Below, in pieces: positions 15,556 through 23,745 of a DNA stretch of 64,000 bases. How positions within the stretch are numbered: position 1 is the first letter of the stretch; every line of letters begins with the position of its first letter. Location of the stretch: assembly GCF_009734385.1 (NCBI RefSeq), contig NZ_CP046452.1:186001-250000 (forward strand), given 5' to 3'. Origin of the DNA: Corynebacterium kalinowskii. GTDB taxonomy: Bacteria; Actinomycetota; Actinomycetes; Mycobacteriales; Mycobacteriaceae. The notes under the pieces are model-generated. The model saw nothing but the letters and a program-made list of their open reading frames with translations, had not been told where the DNA came from and made no database searches. The position numbers and the translations under genes are program-made.

Positions 15556-16248
15556 TTATAGCAGTTGATAGCCCACAAACGCCACGGCATCAATCAGGAA
15601 ATGTCCGAGGATGAGGGGCCAGATCCGGCCATAGCGGTGGAAGAACCACCCGTACACCAGGCCCATCACGATATTGCCGAAGCCGGCGGAAACGCCCTGG
15701 TAGAGGTGATAAGAACCGCGGAGCACTGCAGTGCAGGCCAGGATCACCCAAAGGGGAAGCTTTAGTTGCTTCAGCCGGGTCATCAGCCAGCCGACCACCA
15801 CGACCTCCTCGCCGAAAGCGTTGGCAAAGGACCAGACGAGTAGAACCGGCACGCCCCACCAAGATTCAAAAGCGGAAGGGATGACCTCCTTGGTTAGGCC
15901 AAAGTGCACGGCGCCGAAGTAAAACGCCAGGCCGGGAAGTCCGATGACAGCCGCCAAACCAGCCCCGGAGAGCCAATCCCGCCACTGCAACTTCGGCAAT
16001 CGAATCCCGTCACCAGCCAGCAAGAACAGCGCTAGCAGACCCCAGCCGACCAGCACTAACGCGGAACACAGCTGCAAGGAATAATCGAGCCAAAGAGACT
16101 GTGCCATTGGCTTGTTTAGGGTCACTGACTGCTCGTTCAGCGGCCCTGCTAATAGCGAATCCACCAGCCGGAGAATGGAACGAATGCCGCTCATCCCGAA
16201 GGTGATCAAAAGGACGATCCCGATCTCCCGGCGAATCCTAGGAGCCAT
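15556..16248 (-). CDS. CPBP family intramembrane metalloprotease
   Basis: 230 residues with about eight membrane helices and the three CPBP motifs: EEVVVVGWLMTRL (EExxxxR-like), RGSYHLYQG (His of motif 2) and GHFLIDAV (motif 3). The family includes CAAX-processing and bacteriocin-immunity proteases; the substrate here is unknown. ATG 16248 overlaps the amidase stop by 11 bp and is chosen over a longer frame (to 16449) that lies inside the amidase gene. Probably co-transcribed with the amidase. Confidence 0.82.
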   Translation of the reverse strand: MAPRIRREIGIVLLITFGMSGIRSILRLVDSLLAGPLNEQSVTLNKPMAQSLWLDYSLQLCSALVLVGWGLLALFLLAGDGIRLPKLQWRDWLSGAGLAAVIGLPGLAFYFGAVHFGLTKEVIPSAFESWWGVPVLLVWSFANAFGEEVVVVGWLMTRLKQLKLPLWVILACTAVLRGSYHLYQGVSAGFGNIVMGLVYGWFFHRYGRIWPLILGHFLIDAVAFVGYQLL

Positions 16249-17362
16249 GAAGTTCCTCCGCGAGCGCGAGCAGCTCCGGCACGGACGCCCGAATCGCGCC
16301 CAAGTGAATGGACCGTCCGCCGAACGGGATCGAAATGCCCGCCCATCCCGTGATGTTAAACAGGGTGCACCACGGTGTCCAGCGGGTTTGCTCGTCAAAG
16401 TCCTCCCGCGGCGGCAGCGCCGAGAAATGTCCAATCTTCGGCGGATCAAACGCTAAGGTCGGCGTGAGCAGGATGTCGATGTCCCAGGCCCGCCGCACTA
16501 CGTCGCCCAAGGACATGCACTTTTCGACGGCCATCCCCTGCTCACCAGCGGTCAACGCCTGCCCTTCGCTCCGCAACCACTCGACAATCGGGCTGGCCTC
16601 GCCCTCAATCTTCCGGCACATGCCTGACAGCATGGTTTCGAAGGCCTGGAAGTAGGTCTGGTCGTAGGCCGGACTGACGTCGACCACGTCGTGGCCCAGG
16701 TCAGAAAGTGCGTTCGCGGCTTCCACACAGGCGTTGAGCCATTCCGGGGCGACAGTGCCGTCACCGTGCAACGGCTCGAAGAGCACGCCGACCCGCAGTG
16801 GGCGTGCTTGCAATGGAACAGCGTGCATCATGGCCTGATCGGCCACCGTCTTTGTGATAAATCCCTGCGCGGTGAGTTTGCCACCGGCATTGTTGTGGGG
16901 TGGTTTGAATCCGACCACCCCACAGGCCGCTGCTGGAACTCGGATGGAACCGCCGCCGTCGGAGGCGTGGGCGATGCGCACCAGGTCCCGGGCGACGGCG
17001 ACGGCGGCGCCACCGGAAGATCCGCCGGGCGTATGCCCAGGCCATACCGGATTATCCACGGCAGGCATTCCAACCGGTTCGGTGTATGCGGTCATACCGA
17101 GCTCACTCGTGGCGGTCTTGCCCACGATCCGCGCCCCGCGCGCGACCAGCGACAATACAAACGGATCCGAGGGTTCCACCACTTGCCGGGTTATAGAGCC
17201 ATAGGCAGTGGGCATGCCGGAGACGGGCATCAAGTCTTTGATGGGGAGGAGGAGGCCGTTTAAAGGGCCGTCGATAAGCGGCGGCAGCGTGTCGGTGACG
17301 TGCACGAACCCGGACTCAGCTGGGGTGAGCGCACTAACGCGGGAAAGGAACTCCTCAAACAT
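16238..17362 (-). CDS. Amidase signature family hydrolase
   Basis: 374 residues, shorter than the usual 450-500 of the family. The Ser-Ser-Lys triad is visible: Lys in LLPIKDLMPV, cis-Ser in GGSSGGAAVAVA, and nucleophile in SDGGGSIRVPAA. It hydrolyses amide bonds in carboxamides; substrate unknown. GatA function is unlikely because of the length and the lack of gatC/gatB neighbours. ATG 17362 lies 6 nt after TAGTCT (complement of 17369-17374), predicting a leaderless mRNA. Transcribed divergently from pheA and coupled to the CPBP gene. Confidence 0.85.
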   Translation of the reverse strand: MFEEFLSRVSALTPAESGFVHVTDTLPPLIDGPLNGLLLPIKDLMPVSGMPTAYGSITRQVVEPSDPFVLSLVARGARIVGKTATSELGMTAYTEPVGMPAVDNPVWPGHTPGGSSGGAAVAVARDLVRIAHASDGGGSIRVPAAACGVVGFKPPHNNAGGKLTAQGFITKTVADQAMMHAVPLQARPLRVGVLFEPLHGDGTVAPEWLNACVEAANALSDLGHDVVDVSPAYDQTYFQAFETMLSGMCRKIEGEASPIVEWLRSEGQALTAGEQGMAVEKCMSLGDVVRRAWDIDILLTPTLAFDPPKIGHFSALPPREDFDEQTRWTPWCTLFNITGWAGISIPFGGRSIHLGAIRASVPELLALAEELHGS

Positions 17363-17386
17363 ATATCCAGACTAGGGTAGGTAAAT
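17363..17386. promoter_or_regulatory. Compact divergent promoter, amidase / pheA
   Basis: Only 24 bp separate the start codons. The minus -10 TAGTCT (complement of 17369-17374) lies 6 nt before the amidase ATG. The plus -10 TAGGGT (17373-17378) lies 8 nt before the pheA ATG and overlaps it. Both mRNAs are predicted to be leaderless or nearly so. Confidence 0.5.
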
Positions 17387-18277
17387 ATGAGCATTACCGT
17401 TGCCTACCTCGGTCCCAAGGGTACCTTCACTGAAATGGCTGCGTTGCGCCTGATGCCGGATGCGGAGCTGGTGCCAGTAGGCAGCCCCGCTGAAGCTATC
17501 GCGGCAGGTACTGACTTCGCGGTCGTGGCTATCGAGAACTCGGTCGACGGGCCCGTCACCCCGACTTTTGACGCGCTGGCCAGCGACGACACCACCCAGA
17601 TCTATCGGGAAACCGATATCGAGGTGGCGTTTTCTGTGCTGCGCCGAGGTGATTCGGGAACCAAGACGTTTGCCACGCACCCGGTCGCCTGGCAGCAGGT
17701 CAAGGGCTGGGTCGGCGAAAACCTTCCTGGGATCAAGTTCGTGCCGGCCAGCTCTAACGCTGACGCGGCTCGCATGGTGGCTGAGGGGGAAGCGGACTAC
17801 GCTGCGGCCCCGGCCCGGGCGGCGGAACTGTACGGGCTCGAAACGGTGGCACAGGATATCGCTGATGTGAAGGGAGCGCGTACGCGATTCGTGGTCGTCG
17901 GCAAGCGTGGCAAGCCCACCGCGCGCACCGGCAATGACCGCACCTCTGTCGCCTTTACCCTGCCCAACGAGCCGGGATCGCTCGCGCGCGCACTCAACGA
18001 GTTCGCACTGCGCGGCGTGGACCTCACCCGCATCGAATCCCGCCCGACGCGCACCAACTTTGGCACCTACCGCTTCTACGCCGACCTCAAGGGGCATATC
18101 GATGACATCCCCGTCGCCGAAGCACTCCGCGCCCTGTATCTGCACGCCGAACACATGCACTTCCTCGGCTCTTGGCCTGCAGCCACCGAACCGGCGGGCG
18201 ATACTGGCACGGATGTCCTCGCGCGAATCGCCGCCGCTGATACCTATGTAAAACAACTTCGAACCGGAGACTATTAA
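17387..18277 (+). CDS. pheA: Prephenate dehydratase
   Basis: 296-residue monofunctional prephenate dehydratase, converting prephenate to phenylpyruvate in phenylalanine synthesis. The catalytic domain starts at AYLGPKGTFTEMA, with IENSVDGPV and the catalytic GARTRFVVVG motif near residue 165. A C-terminal ACT domain (SVAFTLPNEPGSLARAL, RIESRPTRTNFGTYRF) binds phenylalanine for feedback inhibition. No chorismate mutase domain. Synteny with Rv3838c. Its TAA overlaps the ATG of the next gene by one base (TAATG). Confidence 0.95.
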   Translation: MSITVAYLGPKGTFTEMAALRLMPDAELVPVGSPAEAIAAGTDFAVVAIENSVDGPVTPTFDALASDDTTQIYRETDIEVAFSVLRRGDSGTKTFATHPVAWQQVKGWVGENLPGIKFVPASSNADAARMVAEGEADYAAAPARAAELYGLETVAQDIADVKGARTRFVVVGKRGKPTARTGNDRTSVAFTLPNEPGSLARALNEFALRGVDLTRIESRPTRTNFGTYRFYADLKGHIDDIPVAEALRALYLHAEHMHFLGSWPAATEPAGDTGTDVLARIAAADTYVKQLRTGDY

Positions 18278-18951
18278 TGGGACGCATCATCCTTCTGCGC
18301 CACGGCCAAACCTATTCCAACCTGCAGCGCATCCTCGACACCCGACCACCCGGCGCTGAACTAACCGACCTTGGTCGAGAACAAGCCACCACTGTCGGCC
18401 TCGAACTCGCCGAGCTGTGCGGCATTGGTCACGGTAACTTCGGCCGCATCAGCACGCTGATTTCTTCCATCGCGATCCGCGCTCAACAGACCGCTGTTCA
18501 TGTCGCAGCCTCGCTGGAACGCGCCGCCAGCCTGCCCAAGGACAGCATGCATATCGACGTCCGCACGGGCATACACGAAATCTCGGCCGGTGAACTTCAG
18601 GGCGCGCAAGGTGAAGAAGCCGCCGCCCTGTACACCGATGCCTTCCGCGGCTGGCTCGATGGTGATGCCGACGCCCGCCTGGACAGTGGCGAAAACTACC
18701 TCGAAGTCCTCGAGCGATACCAGCCCGTTCTCGAATCGGTAGTGGCTGATCTGGGCGAAGACGAGGATGCCATTGTCGTTTCCCACGGCGCTGCCATCCG
18801 CGTCGTCTCCACCCACGCCTGTGGCGTGGACCCCGACTTCGCCTTTGGTGCGTACCTTCCCAACTGCCGATTCGTCATCCTGAACCCACAGGACAAACCA
18901 TTCGGGCAGTGGAAGGTCGAGCGCTGGGCAGACTCCGCAGTTCAGCTGTAA
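18277..18951 (+). CDS. Histidine phosphatase (phosphoglycerate-mutase-like)
   Basis: 224 residues with the branch-1 histidine phosphatase motifs: RIILLRHGQT at the N-terminus (catalytic His), the Arg of the second motif in IRAQQTAVHV, and VVSHGAAIRVV carrying the second His. Counterpart of Rv3837c. The substrate is unknown; true phosphoglycerate mutase activity is unlikely because the length and the active-site loop differ from GpmA. Coupled to pheA by a one-base stop/start overlap. Confidence 0.88.
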   Translation: MGRIILLRHGQTYSNLQRILDTRPPGAELTDLGREQATTVGLELAELCGIGHGNFGRISTLISSIAIRAQQTAVHVAASLERAASLPKDSMHIDVRTGIHEISAGELQGAQGEEAAALYTDAFRGWLDGDADARLDSGENYLEVLERYQPVLESVVADLGEDEDAIVVSHGAAIRVVSTHACGVDPDFAFGAYLPNCRFVILNPQDKPFGQWKVERWADSAVQL

Positions 18952-18955
18952 GTAC

Positions 18956-19303
18956 TTAGCCCCAGCCTAAGCGGTGGAGTTCCTCGTCATCGAGCCCGAA
19001 ATAGTGGCCGATTTCGTGGATGACGGTAATTTTGACTTGCTCGACGAGTTGTTCTTCGGTGCGACAGTAGTCCTGTAGTGCACCTCGGTAGATCCAGATG
19101 GCATCGGGCAGGTGCGCTGAGTAATCCGCGGTGCGGTCGGGGAGTGCAACGCCTTCGTAGAGGCCAAGGATGTGGGGGCCGTCGGGGTGGTAGTCCTCAA
19201 TCAGGATCACCGCGTTTTGAAGCCTGCTGAGGAGCTCGGGTGGGACTTTGGCAAGTCCGAGGTCCACGAGCTCCTCAAAGCGTTCTTCGCTGACCGAAAT
19301 CAT
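18956..19303 (-). CDS. Zincin-like metallopeptidase family protein (HExxH)
   Basis: 115 residues starting MISVSEERFEELVDLGL, with the metal-binding motif ITVIHEIGHYFGLDDEEL at the C-terminus (HExxH). This is the compact actinobacterial metallopeptidase family found beside pheA (Rv3836). Substrate unknown. ATG 19303 overlaps the upstream stop by 4 bp, so it is coupled to the septum-formation gene. A frame open to 19456 is inside that gene and rejected. It converges on the phosphatase gene with 4 bp between stop codons. Confidence 0.85.
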   Translation of the reverse strand: MISVSEERFEELVDLGLAKVPPELLSRLQNAVILIEDYHPDGPHILGLYEGVALPDRTADYSAHLPDAIWIYRGALQDYCRTEEQLVEQVKITVIHEIGHYFGLDDEELHRLGWG

Positions 19304-20292
19304 GGCTGGCGGAGCGGATTTCGGGTTGGCTGAGGTGGCGGTGCAGCACCGTCGATAGTGAATGGTCCCTTGGCGGAGCCTGCGAGGACAGAGAAGCTGC
19401 CTGCCCGGTTGGGCTTGAAGAGCGCGCAGTTCACGGTGTGTGAGCCGCCGATCCACGAGTTGGTATTGATGGTGGTCCAGAACGGCTGCAGGGTGGAGTT
19501 ATAGAGAGCCTCGTCGCCACCGAGGAAGCTCTGGGCCGCCACAGTGCATTCTTGCTGCAGGAACTTGTCCTGATCTTCGACAGTCGGGACACCCTCAGGG
19601 AAGTGCTCCTTGAGGTTCACTTCCTTAGTGACTTCAAACGAGTGATCTTGCGCGCAGTCAACCGTGCGGGTGGAACCGGAGGCGTCGACAAGCACGCAGG
19701 TGCCGGCGGCGTGTGCGCGTGACTGGTCTTGCTCGGTGGCGCGGCCGGAGGTCTTCATTGGGATGCCGTTGTCGCCGGCGACCTGGACACCGCAGAGCAT
19801 GGTGCGGTCGCCCGCGTTCCACGCTTCGGCAGGAGGCAGGATCGGGGCGATGGAGTAGCGTCCGAGTGGATCGAACTGGCCCTTTAGGTATTCCATGGTG
19901 GGGCCTTTGCACAATTCTTCGCGAAGCTGCGCCTGACGCGTGATGTCCGGTGCTGGTGCCTTTGGCCCGAACTCAGATGACGGGTACGCGGCCAGGTTTT
20001 CACGGGAGGCGACCTCGTAGCGGTGCTCGCCGGCGCAGTCGGTTTGACCGAAGTTGGTAAACGTCCCGTCTTCGGCAATATCCCAGGTCAGACAGTTGCC
20101 GGTGTCCGCAGTGGTAAAGGGTGCGGCCTGCAGTGTGGTTTCGCCTCCGCTTGTCGACGTCCCATTGCCGCCCCCACTTGTTGCTTGCTCGGTCTGGTAG
20201 GAATAACCACCGATGCCACTGCCAGCGACGAGTGCCGCGACCAGCGCAGAGCGCACGGCCGTGGAGCTTCGCCAAGAATTGTGTCTAGTCAT
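19300..20292 (-). CDS. Septum-formation-family secreted/membrane protein
   Basis: 330 residues. An N-terminal hydrophobic stretch (VRSALVAALVAGSGIGGYSY) acts as signal anchor, followed by a Gly/Ser/Thr-rich linker. Two related repeats follow with conserved Cys pairs: GNCLTWDIAEDGTFTNFGQT with DCAGEHRYEV, and CVLVDASGSTRTVDCAQDHSFEV; this duplication is the septum formation domain. Counterpart of Rv3835. The role is unproven. The start has a CACAAT -10-like element 8 nt upstream. Confidence 0.78.
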   Translation of the reverse strand: MTRHNSWRSSTAVRSALVAALVAGSGIGGYSYQTEQATSGGGNGTSTSGGETTLQAAPFTTADTGNCLTWDIAEDGTFTNFGQTDCAGEHRYEVASRENLAAYPSSEFGPKAPAPDITRQAQLREELCKGPTMEYLKGQFDPLGRYSIAPILPPAEAWNAGDRTMLCGVQVAGDNGIPMKTSGRATEQDQSRAHAAGTCVLVDASGSTRTVDCAQDHSFEVTKEVNLKEHFPEGVPTVEDQDKFLQQECTVAAQSFLGGDEALYNSTLQPFWTTINTNSWIGGSHTVNCALFKPNRAGSFSVLAGSAKGPFTIDGAAPPPQPTRNPLRQP

Positions 20293-20325
20293 TTGTTCTC
20301 ATTGTGCCTAAAACCAGGCTCAAAG

Positions 20326-21090
20326 TCACAGAGCGGCACGAGTTACATGCGTTTTAAGTGTGTAGCGATCGGTTCGGTAGAGCGAACTGCACCATTCCAC
20401 GGGCAAGCCGTTCGACTGGGACTGGCGCACGATCTTCAGTAGTGCAGTACCAGGCTCAACGTCGAGCAGCTCTGCCGTTTCGGAAGTGGCGTTGACAGCA
20501 GTAGCGGTCTGGATCGCATCGGTGATCGGCACGTTGTACTCGGTGCCAAGGATCGCGTACACCGAATTGTAGACATCGTTTTCTAGCAGGTCAGGGACGA
20601 ACGCGGAGTTATACCAGGCATCGTCGATGGCGTAGGGGACGCCGTTGCCCAGACGCAGCCTCCTGAGATGGGTATGTGTTGCGGCGGAATGGAAAAACTC
20701 TGCGATGGTGGCCGGCGCTGTCGCCCGCGCAGACAACAGAATCTTGCTACTCGACTGCAGCTGCTGCGCTTCCATTTCCTGGGAAAACGAGGCTAGGTGC
20801 AGACGTGATACCAGTGGACTCGGCGCTACAAAGGTACCTTTGCCACGGGCGCGTTTTAGGACCCCGCTGGCGACTAGGTCACCGATAGCGCGTCGCACAG
20901 TAATGCGTGAGACGCCATAGGTCTCCTCTAAAACTCGCTCGCCTGGAAGCATGTCCCCAGGTGAGAGCTTCGTCGTGCATAGCTCCTCGAGGATCTCCCG
21001 GAGTTGGGCATGCTTGGGCTTGGAAGGGTCGTCAAGTGTGGTGACGGGTAAGCCGGAGGCACTGCTGAGGCCAGTCATACTTCTAACCAT
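20326..21090 (-). CDS. GntR-family (HutC subfamily) transcription regulator
   Basis: 254 residues. Winged helix-turn-helix at about 28-95 (KHAQLREILEELCTTKLSPGDMLP... VSRITVRRAIGDLVASGVL) and a C-terminal UTRA ligand-binding domain (about 110-250), the architecture of HutC/NagR/DasR-type regulators that sense sugar phosphates or amino acid derivatives. A dre-like operator lies 8 bp upstream of the start codon, suggesting autoregulation. The start may be ATG 21090 or ATG 21078. No transport or sugar gene is adjacent, so its target genes must be elsewhere. Confidence 0.88.
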   Translation of the reverse strand: MVRSMTGLSSASGLPVTTLDDPSKPKHAQLREILEELCTTKLSPGDMLPGERVLEETYGVSRITVRRAIGDLVASGVLKRARGKGTFVAPSPLVSRLHLASFSQEMEAQQLQSSSKILLSARATAPATIAEFFHSAATHTHLRRLRLGNGVPYAIDDAWYNSAFVPDLLENDVYNSVYAILGTEYNVPITDAIQTATAVNATSETAELLDVEPGTALLKIVRQSQSNGLPVEWCSSLYRTDRYTLKTHVTRAAL

Positions 21091-21097
21091 ACGCGCT

Positions 21098-21113
21098 ACT
21101 GGTTATGACCACC
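21098..21113. promoter_or_regulatory. dre/NagR-type palindromic operator
   Basis: ACTGGTTATGACCACC matches the DasR/NagR-type consensus ACTGGTCTAGACCACT at 13 of 16 positions, with an exact TGGT/ACCA dyad. It lies 8 bp upstream of the regulator's ATG and overlaps its probable core promoter. Confidence 0.65.
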
Positions 21114-21164
21114 GAACGGGGTGGTGAGGTGATCGTCACAGTGTATTGGCGGCCAGTTGGTGCC

Positions 21165-21270
21165 GGATGAAATTTGGCTAGTCGGGCAGGATTTCATTCC
21201 CACCCGTCACACTCTGGGGCTTGTTTTAACTACTGTGAATGAAATTTGGTGGAGCGGGTGAATTTTCATT
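21165..21270. repeat. Pair of related palindromes, type A
   Basis: Two 34-36-bp elements, 21165-21200 and 21237-21270, each with arms of the form GATGAAAT / ATTTCATT and a shared ATGAAATTTGG left half and CGGG centre. They align end to end. They lie in the 419-bp gap between the GntR gene and serS, which holds no convincing ORF. Confidence 0.6.
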
Positions 21271-21297
21271 ATTGGAGCACTGCTTCTAAGGGGGTGG

Positions 21298-21396
21298 TGG
21301 GTAAACCTCATCCCGTCACCCAGGTTTACCCAGCGATTGGGCCGATTTAGTGTTGGATTGGTGGGTAAACCTCGCCCAGTAGTCCAGGTTTACCCA
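21298..21396. repeat. Pair of identical-arm palindromes, type B
   Basis: Two 35-bp elements at 21298-21332 and 21362-21396, each with perfect 11-bp arms TGGGTAAACCT / AGGTTTACCCA around a 13-nt centre (starting CATCCCG and CGCCCAG). Their start points are 64 bp apart. They could be operators for a dimeric regulator or hairpins in RNA; they lie upstream of serS but before its predicted transcription start. Confidence 0.65.
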
Positions 21397-21509
21397 GCTG
21401 TTCCAAACCTTCGCCCGAGGACGAACCCATTGCGCATCCAACAGAACCGAAGTGTCAACTACCCAGGTAGCCCCTCCAAAAGCAATGCCCATGCGCTAGT
21501 GTTGACTTC

Positions 21510-22769
21510 GTGATTGATCTCAAATTCCTTCGTGAAAACCCTGATGTCGTGCGTGCTTCCCAGGTCACCCGTGGGGAGGATCCTGAGCTTGTCGATAAGC
21601 TCATCGCTGCTGATGAGGAGCGTCGTCAGGCGATCTTGCAGGCTGACCAGCTCCGCGCTGAGCAGAAGGCGTTTGGCAAGAAAATCGGCCAGGCGTCTCC
21701 GGAGGAGCGTCCAGCGCTGCTGGAGGGTTCCAACGAGCTGAAGGCCAAGGTTAAGGAAGCTGAGGCTGCGCAGAACGCGGCAGAGCAGAAGGTCTACGAC
21801 CTGCAAATGCAGCTGTCGAACGTGGTCGTCGGCGCCCCTGCAGGTGGCGAGGATGACTTTGTGGTGCTCGAGACGATCGGTGAGCCAACCAAGTTCGATT
21901 TCGAGCCAAAGGATCACCTGGAGCTCGGCGAGTCCCTCGGCTTGATTGACATGGAACGCGGCGCAAAGATCTCTGGCGCTCGTTTCTACTTCCTCACCGG
22001 CTACGGCGCGATGCTGCAGCTCGGCATGCTGAACCTGGCTGCGCAGAAGGCGATTGCCAATGGCTTCCAGCTGATGATCCCGCCAGTACTCGTGCGCCCA
22101 GAGGTGATGCAGGGAACCGGCTTCCTCGGCCAGCATGCCGATGAGATTTACTACCTGGAAAAGGATGAGTTGTACCTCGTCGGCACCTCTGAAGTCGCGT
22201 TGGCTGGCTACCACCAGGGCGAGATTATTGATCTATCCCAGGGGCCGAAGCGCTATGCAGGTTGGTCTAGCTGCTTCCGTCGCGAAGCTGGCTCCCACGG
22301 CAAGGACACCCGCGGAATTCTGCGCGTGCACCAGTTCGACAAGCTGGAGATGTTCTCCTACTGCAAGCCGGAAGAAGCGGTGGCGGAGCACCAGAAGCTG
22401 CTGAACATGGAGCGCGATATGCTCGCTGCCGTTCAGGTGCCGTACCGCATCATCGATATCGCTGGCGGTGACCTCGGTTCCTCCGCGGCACGCAAGTTTG
22501 ATACCGAAGCGTGGGTCCCGACGCAGGGAACCTACCGCGAGCTGACCTCTACCTCGAACTGCACCACTTTCCAGGCCCGTCGCCTGCAGGTTCGCTACCG
22601 CGATGACGAGGGCAAGGCGCAGATCGCCGCAACCCTGAACGGCACCCTGGCTACCACCCGTTGGCTGGTAGCGATCCTGGAAAACAATCAGCAGGCTGAC
22701 GGTTCCGTCGTGGTCCCGGAAGCATTGCGCCCATACGTGGGCAAGGAAGTACTCGAGCCGATTAAGTAG
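21510..22769 (+). CDS. serS: Seryl-tRNA synthetase
   Basis: 419-residue class II synthetase that charges tRNA-Ser. N-terminal coiled-coil arm (about 30-105, rich in Glu/Gln/Lys), then the class II core with motif 1, motif 2 ([24 protein letters not shown]) and motif 3 ([17 protein letters not shown]). GTG 21510 lies 7 nt after TAGTGT (21497-21502), predicting a leaderless mRNA. Synteny with Rv3834c. It is followed 4 nt later by the acyltransferase gene, so the two are probably an operon. Confidence 0.97.
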   Translation: MIDLKFLRENPDVVRASQVTRGEDPELVDKLIAADEERRQAILQADQLRAEQKAFGKKIGQASPEERPALLEGSNELKAKVKEAEAAQNAAEQKVYDLQMQLSNVVVGAPAGGEDDFVVLETIGEPTKFDFEPKDHLELGESLGLIDMERGAKISGARFYFLTGYGAMLQLGMLNLAAQKAIANGFQLMIPPVLVRPEVMQGTGFLGQHADEIYYLEKDELYLVGTSEVALAGYHQGEIIDLSQGPKRYAGWSSCFRREAGSHGKDTRGILRVHQFDKLEMFSYCKPEEAVAEHQKLLNMERDMLAAVQVPYRIIDIAGGDLGSSAARKFDTEAWVPTQGTYRELTSTSNCTTFQARRLQVRYRDDEGKAQIAATLNGTLATTRWLVAILENNQQADGSVVVPEALRPYVGKEVLEPIK

Positions 22770-22773
22770 AGCC

Positions 22774-23745
22774 ATGAATCTCAAGGATTTTCGTCGCCAC
22801 GGTGCCATCTACCTGCCCAAAGGTTATTCTGAGCCTGCCAAGCACGCGGAGGCATCGGAGCCGTTTTACGGCGCGATCATTAAGTTGGTCGCCCAAATGC
22901 TGCGTGCTCAGGGCATCAAGGTCTACATCGAGGGTGCCGAGAACATCCCGGCCGAGGGTGCGGCGTTGATCGCTGTCAACCACACGGGCTATTTCGACTT
23001 CATCTTGAGCGGTGTGCCTGCGAAGATGCGGGGCGGCCGGTTGGTCCGTTTCATGGCCAAGAAGGAGATATTCGATACCCCGGTAGTCGGCTGGATGATG
23101 CGCAAGATGCGCCACATCAGCGTTGACCGTTCCGCAGGGGCAGAATCCTTCGATCTGGCGGTGGAGAAGCTTCGCGCTGGCAATTTGGTCGGTATCTTCC
23201 CCGAGGCGACGGTGTCCCGCAGCTTCGAGATCAAGGAGCTTAAGACAGGTGCCGCCCGTATCGCCGCTGCTGCCGATGCCCCGCTGATCCCGCTGATCTT
23301 GTGGGGTTCCCAGCGTATTTGGACGAAGGACATTCCGAAGGATGTCGTCCATCCAAACGTTCCGATTTTGGTCCAGGTTGGTAAGCCTCTAGAGCTCATC
23401 GGTGATCCTGACGTTGATACCGACCTGCTGCACACCACGATGATCGCGATGCTTCGCGATGTCCGCACCAAGTACGACGCCGCCTTCGGCCCCTTCGGTC
23501 CGGGATTGCCATGGCGTCCTGAGTCCATGGGCGGAAGCGCGCCAAATCCTGAGCGCGCTGCGCTGCTGGCGTTGGAGGAGAAGGAGCGTCGACAAGCCGC
23601 CCGCGAGCACAAGCGCGCCGAAAAGCTGCGTCGCCTGGACATGCGCGCTGATCGTAAGGCCATGGATGTCCTGCGCTCCCGCGGCTGGTTCGGCCGGATG
23701 AAGGCGCGCGTGACCACGGCGATTGAAGCGCGACGTGATCGGTGA
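22774..23745 (+). CDS. 1-acyl-glycerol-3-phosphate acyltransferase family protein
   Basis: 323 residues. PlsC-type domain with NHTGYFD (His70, Asp75), the FMAKKEIF block and FPEATVSRS (FPEG-like motif), so it transfers an acyl chain to a lysophospholipid or similar acceptor. A charged Lys/Arg-rich tail (about 255-323) follows the catalytic domain, which may bind membrane surfaces. Counterpart of the Rv3814c-Rv3816c acyltransferases. The specific acceptor is not deducible. Confidence 0.85.
   Translation: MNLKDFRRHGAIYLPKGYSEPAKHAEASEPFYGAIIKLVAQMLRAQGIKVYIEGAENIPAEGAALIAVNHTGYFDFILSGVPAKMRGGRLVRFMAKKEIFDTPVVGWMMRKMRHISVDRSAGAESFDLAVEKLRAGNLVGIFPEATVSRSFEIKELKTGAARIAAAADAPLIPLILWGSQRIWTKDIPKDVVHPNVPILVQVGKPLELIGDPDVDTDLLHTTMIAMLRDVRTKYDAAFGPFGPGLPWRPESMGGSAPNPERAALLALEEKERRQAAREHKRAEKLRRLDMRADRKAMDVLRSRGWFGRMKARVTTAIEARRDR

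Noticed and set aside
16238..17362. GatA (Glu-tRNA-Gln amidotransferase subunit A)
   Set aside because: About 100 residues shorter than GatA and without gatC/gatB neighbours; better called a general amidase.
21298..21396. T-box riboswitch for serS
   Set aside because: The palindromes lack T-box landmarks (specifier loop, T-box sequence), and the serS transcript is predicted to start about 100 bp downstream at the GTG.
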